From NCBI RefSeq assembly GCF_000012985.1, contig NC_007645.1, forward strand, positions 124,001 through 188,000: a DNA stretch of 64,000 nucleotides. The letters run 5' to 3'. The translations under genes were made by a program, and so were the position numbers. Each line of letters begins with the position of its first letter. The first letter of the stretch is position 1. The notes beneath the pieces are model-generated. The model was not told the origin of the DNA and searched no databases. It worked only from the letters and a program-made list of their open reading frames with translations. The stretch comes from Hahella chejuensis KCTC 2396 (lineage in GTDB: Bacteria; Pseudomonadota; Gammaproteobacteria; Pseudomonadales; Oleiphilaceae). Shown here in pieces: positions 59,256 through 64,000 of the stretch.

Positions 59256-60620
59256 TTAAGATCTAACCGCCGCCATTTTGACGGTGGCGAAGTGCTCATT
59301 GGTCAACTTGACCAGAATGGGCGATAACAGCAATAGCGACAATAGATTGGGGATGGCCATGAAGGCGTTGAAGACATCGCCAATCAGCCAGACGAACTCC
59401 AACTGCGCCAAGGCGCCAATCATGACGCACAGGGTGCTCAGCAGGCGATAAGGAATAATCGCGGCGGAGCCCATCAGGTATTCCCAGCACTTTTCGCCGT
59501 AGTAGGCCCAACCCAGAATGGTGGTGAAGGCGAATACGATCAACTGGATCGCCAGCAAATATTCGCCGAACCCCGGCATCGCCGCTGCAAACGCGCTGGC
59601 GGTGAGCGCCGCGCCTGACACGCCGCTTTCCCAGACGCCGCTGGCGATCAACGCCAGGCCGGTCAGGGTGCAAACGATGATCGTGTCGATAAAAGTGCCC
59701 ATCATGCCAATCAGGCCCGAGGTGACCGGATCAGAGGTTTTTCCCGCCGCTTGCGCGATGCCTGCGGTGCCAAGGCCTGCCTCGTTGGAGAAGATGCCTC
59801 GGGCCACGCCGTAGCGAATCGCCATCATGACGGCGGCGCCGGCGAATCCGCCTGTTGCGGCGGTGGGAGAAAAGGCGTGTGTGAAAATCAGGTCGAAGGC
59901 GTGAGGGATGCGGTCAGAGAAAGTGAAAAGAATATAGAAGGCGCAGAGAATATAGGAAATACACATGGTGGGCACCAGCGCCTGAGCCACTGCGCCAATG
60001 CGTTTGATGCCGCCGAGCAGCACGAAGCCGATCAACACGGTCATCACGACGCCGGAAGCGGCGGCGGGAATGTCGAAGGAAGTGCTCATCACTTCCGCGA
60101 TGCTGTTGGACTGCACCATGTTGCCAGCGCCGAATCCCGCCAGACCGCCGAACAGTGCGAAAGCGCCGCCCAGCCAGGCCCATTTGGGGCCCAGGCCGTT
60201 TTTGATGGCGTACATGGGGCCGCCAACGTATTCGCCATTCTCGTCTTTTTCCCGGAAGCGCACCGCCAGCACCACTTCCGCGTACTTGGTCGCCATGCCG
60301 ACCAGGGCGGTGGCCCACATCCAGAACAGCGCTCCTGGTCCACCCAGGGCCAGAGCCGTCGCCACGCCGGCGATATTTCCGGTTCCGACAGTGGCGGCCA
60401 ATGCTGTCATCAGCGCGGCGAAAGGACTGATTTCTCCCGGATCGCGGGTATCCGGCTTACGACCTCTCCATACCAACTGCAGGCCCAGTTTGAGCGTGAA
60501 CAAGGGCATGAACTTCAAACGGAATTGCAAAAACAGCCCTACGCCCAGAATAAGAATGAGCATGGGGGGGCCCCATACGAAATCATTCAGGTCGGATACC
60601 AGGTTATGAATAGTTTCCAA
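59256..60620 (-). CDS. Alanine/glycine:cation symporter (AGCS family)
   Basis: A 454-residue inner-membrane carrier with about ten helices. The family motifs ATVGTGNIAGVATAL, GPGALFWMWATALVGMATKYAEVVLAV in part, and SNEAGLGTAGIAQAAG are present. It brings in alanine or glycine with Na+. With dadA next to it (same strand, 224-base gap) it fits D-/L-alanine use. Confidence 0.93.
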   Translation of the reverse strand: METIHNLVSDLNDFVWGPPMLILILGVGLFLQFRLKFMPLFTLKLGLQLVWRGRKPDTRDPGEISPFAALMTALAATVGTGNIAGVATALALGGPGALFWMWATALVGMATKYAEVVLAVRFREKDENGEYVGGPMYAIKNGLGPKWAWLGGAFALFGGLAGFGAGNMVQSNSIAEVMSTSFDIPAAASGVVMTVLIGFVLLGGIKRIGAVAQALVPTMCISYILCAFYILFTFSDRIPHAFDLIFTHAFSPTAATGGFAGAAVMMAIRYGVARGIFSNEAGLGTAGIAQAAGKTSDPVTSGLIGMMGTFIDTIIVCTLTGLALIASGVWESGVSGAALTASAFAAAMPGFGEYLLAIQLIVFAFTTILGWAYYGEKCWEYLMGSAAIIPYRLLSTLCVMIGALAQLEFVWLIGDVFNAFMAIPNLLSLLLLSPILVKLTNEHFATVKMAAVRS

Positions 60621-60844
60621 GGGATCTTCTCCTCTCTTTATTTGTCAGGCTGCGCTATGGGGGGCGCTGCGCTGCTTCCCATACGTTTTTTGTAAGACGC
60701 GGCGTCACGCCGGGTCACAGCTCCCGGCGCGCGCCAGACACAGGATGTGGATCAAGCGTGCGTCCAATGGTTCGCCGTTCATTGAGAACGGCGGCGAGGC
60801 GGAGCTCCATCCGCCAGCGACGGTCCCTCACATAGCAGTGGTTA

Positions 60845-62095
60845 TCAGTAGCGGTCTATTCCCAGTCCCTCAGTGTCAATCTCAGGTTGGCGTCCGGATA
60901 CAATATCCGCCATGACGCGTCCCGTTCCCGCCGCCATGGTCCAGCCCAAAGTGCCGTGGCCGCTGGCGACATAAAGTTTATTAATAGGCGTCGCCCCCAC
61001 GATGGGGGTTCCGTCTGGAGTCATGGGGCGCAGCCCGGTCCAGAATTCGGCTTCGCCATTGGCGTAACCGGTTCCGAACAGGTCGTCCGCCACAAACTCC
61101 AACGTGCTCTTTCTTGCCTGATGCAGGCGCAGGTCGTAACCGGCCAATTCCGCCGTTCCGCCGACCCGGATACGGTCGCCCAAGCGGGTGACGGCGACTT
61201 TGTAGGTTTCGTCCAGCAGCGTCGACTCTGGAGCCCGGTTTGGATTTTTGACCGGCAGGGTAATCGAATAACCTTTCACTGGAATGATGGGCGCTCTGAG
61301 CCCCAAAGGCTTCAATAGCAGAGGGGTATAGCTGCCGAGAGCGACGATATAGGCGTCCGCCTGCAGCGCGCCTTGACCCGTTTGTACGGACAGGATCGCA
61401 TCGCCGCTCTTCTCCAGCCCATGGATGGTAACGCCCTGTTTGAAAACGACGCCTTTTTCTTCCGCCAGTGCGGCTAAGGCTTGTGTGAATTTGAAGCAAT
61501 CCCCGGTTTCATCGCCAGGTAAACGCAGCCCGCCGCTGATTTTGTCTCTGACAGTGGCGAGTCCTGGTTCGTACTTAATGCAGCCATCGCGATCCAGCAG
61601 TTCATAAGGAACGCCAAAGGATTCCAGAATACGGGTGTCCGCCAGTGCGGCGTCGACTTGTTGCTGCTTGCGGAATAGTTGAATCGTGCCGCGACTGCGT
61701 TCGTCGTAACGGACGCCGGTCTCAACACGCAGTTGTTTGAGTACGTCGCGGCTGTATTCGGCCAGTCGCAACATCCGAGATTTATTCAGGTTGTAGCGGT
61801 GAGAATTGGCGTTAGCAAGAAATTGCGCTGTCCAGCGCCATAGATCGGGATTCAGGGTGGGGCGGACAACCAGAGGACGGTGCTTCATACACAGCCACTT
61901 AATTGCTTTCAAAGCAATCCCCGGGGCCGCCCAGGGCGCAGAGCAACCGGGTGAGATTTCGCCGGCGTTGCCGTAACTGGTTTCCAAGGCAGGACTGGAT
62001 TGTCGGTCGACAACAGTCACTTCATGCCCGAGCTGGGCCAGATGGTATGCGGTGGAAACGCCGATGACGCCGCTGCCCAGGATAATTACACGCAT
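60845..62095 (-). CDS. dadA: D-amino acid dehydrogenase DadA
   Basis: A 416-residue FAD enzyme that deaminates D-alanine and related D-amino acids into the quinone pool. The dinucleotide motif ILGSGVIGVSTAYHLAQLG is at residues 4-22. The ending YVASGHGTLGWTMAAGTG is typical for DadA. No dadX racemase is seen here. The AGCS symporter downstream supports alanine catabolism. Confidence 0.95.
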   Translation of the reverse strand: MRVIILGSGVIGVSTAYHLAQLGHEVTVVDRQSSPALETSYGNAGEISPGCSAPWAAPGIALKAIKWLCMKHRPLVVRPTLNPDLWRWTAQFLANANSHRYNLNKSRMLRLAEYSRDVLKQLRVETGVRYDERSRGTIQLFRKQQQVDAALADTRILESFGVPYELLDRDGCIKYEPGLATVRDKISGGLRLPGDETGDCFKFTQALAALAEEKGVVFKQGVTIHGLEKSGDAILSVQTGQGALQADAYIVALGSYTPLLLKPLGLRAPIIPVKGYSITLPVKNPNRAPESTLLDETYKVAVTRLGDRIRVGGTAELAGYDLRLHQARKSTLEFVADDLFGTGYANGEAEFWTGLRPMTPDGTPIVGATPINKLYVASGHGTLGWTMAAGTGRVMADIVSGRQPEIDTEGLGIDRY

Positions 62096-62129
62096 TTATT
62101 GTCCTTGTTGTCTCTGCTTTGACTTCGCT

Positions 62130-62159
62130 GCGTGGCTCGCTGCACGCGCAGGCTGCGCC
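62130..62159. repeat. Degenerate copy of intergenic repeat (copy D)
   Basis: This region resembles the third module of the structured repeat (core GGCTCGC-CG-CGCGCAGGC), with several mismatches to copy B. It lies upstream of dadA, as copy C does upstream of the hydrolase. Weak on its own. Confidence 0.35.
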
Positions 62160-62273
62160 ATTAAATAACAACCGTATATAAATCTGCATAAGTAATTCCC
62201 ATAGTTGTACATGGAAAATTTGGGGTTGCGCCAGCGGATTTGTATATAAAATGATCCGATCTAAAAAGATAAC

Positions 62274-62291
62274 TATCTATTCCATTAGATA
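62274..62291. promoter_or_regulatory. Candidate RtcR enhancer site (UAS) before the tRNA-like RNA
   Basis: TATCTA-N6-TAGATA, identical in arms and spacing to the site at 57470 before rtcBA, and about 145 bases upstream of the predicted transcription start. Confidence 0.7.
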
Positions 62292-62400
62292 GCTTGTTCT
62301 TGATACTTGGATTGCGTGAATAACTCTAATCTCAGCTTAACCGAAATTATATCCTTAAAAAACAATTGCTTAGAAAGTAATTCCTTTCTGTTGGAAAGAT

Positions 62401-62416
62401 TGGCGCGTTCTTTGTA
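62401..62416 (+). promoter_or_regulatory. Sigma-54 promoter of the tRNA-like RNA and rlaP
   Basis: TGGCGCG-TTCT-TTGTA: -24 GG and -12 G in register, with GT at the -12, as at the rtcBA promoter. Predicted start near 62426-62428, eight to ten bases before the tRNA-like acceptor stem. Confidence 0.78.
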
Positions 62417-62435
62417 ATTGACGGGGTCGAACAAA

Positions 62436-62561
62436 GGACGCGAAGGCGAAAAGGCGAGCCGCCGGCAAACGGGTTGCGCAGCCGGTGAAGGGTAATACCG
62501 AGACCATTCGGAGTAATGCCCGAAGTCATGGTTATTGTGGGTTCGAGTCCCACCGCGTCCA
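62436..62561 (+). ncRNA. tRNA-like RNA with expanded central region
   Basis: An RNA of about 126 nt. Acceptor stem GGACGCG (62436-62442) / CGCGTCC (62554-62560), 7 perfect pairs with A as discriminator; T-arm GTGGG-TTCGAGT-CCCAC (62537-62553), which fits the TpsiCRANY loop; a D-arm-like hairpin GGCG / CGCC (62445-62463) with GG in its 11-nt loop. Between D-like arm and T-arm are 73 nt, in place of an anticodon arm, with a GGG..CCGA / UCGG..CCC hairpin at 62490-62521. CCA is not encoded. There is no anticodon loop, so it cannot be a normal tRNA. It resembles tRNA-mimicking modules of bacterial Y RNAs (YrlA), but a Ro gene is absent here. Confidence 0.78.
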
Positions 62562-62594
62562 CTTATATCAGAAGTAAAAACAGGAGTGGCGACA

Positions 62595-63350
62595 ATGGAA
62601 AAGCGGATACAGGAAACTCTGGAGCGGATCGAGTGGGAGCACGATGTCAGAGTGCTCTACGCTTGTGAATCAGGCAGCCGGGCCTGGGGATTCGCTTCCC
62701 GGGATAGTGACTATGACGTTAGATTTATCTATCAACGTCCACTGTCTCATTATTTATCATTAGGCAAACGACGGGATGTAATTGAGCTTCCCATTGTGGA
62801 TGAACTGGACGTTAACGGCTGGGATATCAGCAAGGCGTTGACGCTATTACGCAGCGGTTCGGCGACGTTGCAGGAATGGCTGAATTCGCCAATTGTTTAT
62901 AGCCGGGACGTTGTGTTTCTCGCGCAGATGAAATATGTGGCGTCGCTTTCCGCGCGTCCCGTCACGTTGTTTCATCACTACTTCTCCATGGCGCGCAAGG
63001 AGCGTGAGAGATTGGCTGCGGGCGAGGTCAACGCCAAACGCTATGCCTATATGTTGCGGACGTTGCTGGCCGCGATGTGGGTGGCGGAGCATAGGACGCC
63101 TCCGCCGGTGCGCTTCTATGAATTGAAGGCGCGTATGTTGGGCGGCGGTTCGTTAGTGGCGGAAGTGGATGCATTGCTGGAGCGCAAGGCGAAGGGGAAT
63201 GAAAAGGAAGTCATCAAACCTGTCACAGCGATAGACTGCTTTGCGGATGGTCAGTTTGAGGCGCTGGAGGCAGTGCGTTTTGACGCTGTGGACAAACTCG
63301 ATCTGGAGACCATTGATCGAGTTTTCATGCAGATGCTAAACGCCGCATAG
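62595..63350 (+). CDS. rlaP: RlaP-type nucleotidyltransferase (RNA repair)
   Basis: A 251-residue protein of the COG3541/RlaP family (RNA repair pathway DNA polymerase beta family). The polymerase-beta motif is GSRAWGFASRDSDYD, with G27-S28 and the metal-binding pair D39/D41. It probably adds nucleotides to RNA ends. ATG 62595 is preceded by AGGAG at 8 bases; an upstream in-frame start at 62535 would overlap the tRNA-like RNA and is rejected. It lies 34 bases after that RNA and is probably on the same sigma-54 transcript. A terminator follows. Confidence 0.9.
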   Translation: MEKRIQETLERIEWEHDVRVLYACESGSRAWGFASRDSDYDVRFIYQRPLSHYLSLGKRRDVIELPIVDELDVNGWDISKALTLLRSGSATLQEWLNSPIVYSRDVVFLAQMKYVASLSARPVTLFHHYFSMARKERERLAAGEVNAKRYAYMLRTLLAAMWVAEHRTPPPVRFYELKARMLGGGSLVAEVDALLERKAKGNEKEVIKPVTAIDCFADGQFEALEAVRFDAVDKLDLETIDRVFMQMLNAA

Positions 63351-63361
63351 ACCCTGCAATC

Positions 63362-63383
63362 AGGGCCGGACTTTTCCGGCCCT
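63362..63383 (+). terminator. Intrinsic terminator of rlaP
   Basis: AGGGCCGGA-CTTT-TCCGGCCCT, a 9-bp stem with a 4-nt loop, followed by TCTCTTC. It lies 12 bases after the stop of rlaP. Confidence 0.85.
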
Positions 63384-63496
63384 TCTCTTCACATCCCCTT
63401 CTATTACTGCAAAGCATTGGCGCAGCGCGCATTTCGGCTATACTTTCATCAGAATTCTCTTTAAATCTGAGCCATTTAGCAGTTGAGAACCGGTGG

Positions 63497-64000
63497 GTGC
63501 AAACAGATAGCAATAACAAGAGGCAACTCAACAAGCTCGTGGTGGGAGGCGTCGTCCTGGCGTTGACGATTCTGACTGTCCTGGCGTATTGGTATCACCG
63601 GCGCTCAGCGGAAGTTGAATGGCTGGGACTCAATCCCGACCCAGACGCGCAGACGCTGGTCTCTCCCTCACAGCCTCAGGGGTTGCCGCCAGAGATATTC
63701 ACTGCCGAGCCGCAACACCGTGCGCTCGATGGCGACGTGGTCTACGTTACTCCCTTGCCGGGCGGTCAGCTTTGGCTGGTTCGTCGCAATCCCTCATCCA
63801 CATTTATGTTCACGGCGATTTTACGCACTATCCCCGTCTTGCTATTGCTGATGAGTCTTGTCGTGCTTGGATATTACATCTGGAAAACGCGCATTTTTGC
63901 AGAGCGGGTGAAAGAGCTGATTATGTATGACCCGGTCACCAAGGTGCTGAATTGGCGATTTGCTGAAGAACGGTGCACGCAAATGGTGAAGCATTGTCGC
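63497..64000 (+). CDS. Membrane-anchored GGDEF protein, N-terminal part
   Basis: Open from GTG 63497 to the window edge, 168 codons. A first helix about 14-34, a periplasmic stretch, a second helix about 111-132, then MYDPVTKVLNWRFAEERC (about 143-160), the start of a GGDEF diguanylate cyclase domain. The active site lies beyond the window. The GTG start is a guess, as there is no better codon in frame. Confidence 0.7.
   Translation, partial: MQTDSNNKRQLNKLVVGGVVLALTILTVLAYWYHRRSAEVEWLGLNPDPDAQTLVSPSQPQGLPPEIFTAEPQHRALDGDVVYVTPLPGGQLWLVRRNPSSTFMFTAILRTIPVLLLLMSLVVLGYYIWKTRIFAERVKELIMYDPVTKVLNWRFAEERCTQMVKHCR

Noticed and set aside
62436-62561. An ordinary tRNA with an intron
   Set aside because: The 73-nt insert has no group I or II intron features that I can see, and no anticodon stem with a plausible anticodon can be formed.
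62347-62562. Minus-strand ORF overlapping the tRNA-like RNA
   Set aside because: It begins MDAVGLEPT, a typical artefact of reading a tRNA T-arm backwards. It crosses the sigma-54 promoter and the RNA, and has no ribosome-binding site.
62535-62594. Upstream in-frame start of rlaP at 62535
   Set aside because: It would begin inside the T-arm of the tRNA-like RNA. ATG 62595 has AGGAG at correct spacing and gives the family length.

Overview
The window looks like a chromosomal segment of a marine gammaproteobacterium of the Oceanospirillales type, most like Hahella. This is inferred from gene content and codon style: GC-rich third positions, many periplasmic and membrane proteins of unknown function, an intact TPP-riboswitch thiamine operon, a YehZYXW-type osmoprotectant transporter and RtcBA RNA repair. 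It has no rRNA, CRISPR array, phage or insertion sequence. It reads as ordinary chromosome with short operons and several orphan genes.

Layout. 0-5.4 kb: a Ser/Thr kinase with a duplicated C-terminal module, a PstS-OmpA fusion behind a well-matched Pho box, a membrane-anchored DUF1566 protein and an SrkA-type kinase. 5.6-13 kb: a DUF2339 membrane protein, Tat-exported dienelactone hydrolase and PhoX phosphatase, and a fatty-acid desaturase. 13-19.4 kb: a secreted endonuclease I, DUF2461, a divergent SDR, a LysE exporter, a Cys-rich protein, KptA and PdxJ. 19.5-26.1 kb: two tandem paralogous exported proteins of unknown function with internal duplication, a DUF4153 protein and an in-frame fusion of a cytosolic domain to a lipoprotein. 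26.5-32.2 kb: TPP riboswitch and thiC-thiO-thiS-thiG-thiDE. 32.4-44 kb: a solute-binding protein, an MsbA-like exporter, a PEP-CTERM-like protein, an EEP nuclease, DUF4399, DUF2959, a thioesterase, a CBS/flavoprotein disulfide reductase/Prx-Grx redox operon and an RRM protein. 44-54.9 kb: a lectin-like lipoprotein, RecQ, the osmoprotectant ABC operon, a DUF1127 protein and small membrane/TPR proteins. 55-59 kb: rtcA, rtcB, rtcR. 59-62 kb: AGCS symporter and dadA. 62.2-63.4 kb: a tRNA-like RNA followed by an RlaP-type nucleotidyltransferase. The last 0.5 kb holds the start of a membrane GGDEF protein.

The most interesting part is the RNA-repair region. rtcB (57.3 kb) and the tRNA-like RNA plus rlaP unit (62.4 kb) lie about 5 kb apart and are separated by D-alanine genes. 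Both carry the same two signals: an inverted repeat TATCTA-N6-TAGATA, and a sigma-54 -24/-12 element of form TGGCnCG-N4-TTGTA. The inference is that RtcR, encoded between them, activates both units, so that RNA ligase, RNA cyclase, a tRNA-mimicking RNA and a polymerase-beta-type nucleotidyltransferase are induced together upon RNA damage. The RNA has a perfect 7-bp acceptor stem, a canonical T-arm and a D-arm-like hairpin, but 73 nt replace the anticodon arm.

Other points of note: a dispersed intergenic repeat whose three hairpins show compensatory changes between copies, a probable minus-strand small RNA near 44 kb, and possible Pho-type sites before phosphorus-scavenging genes.
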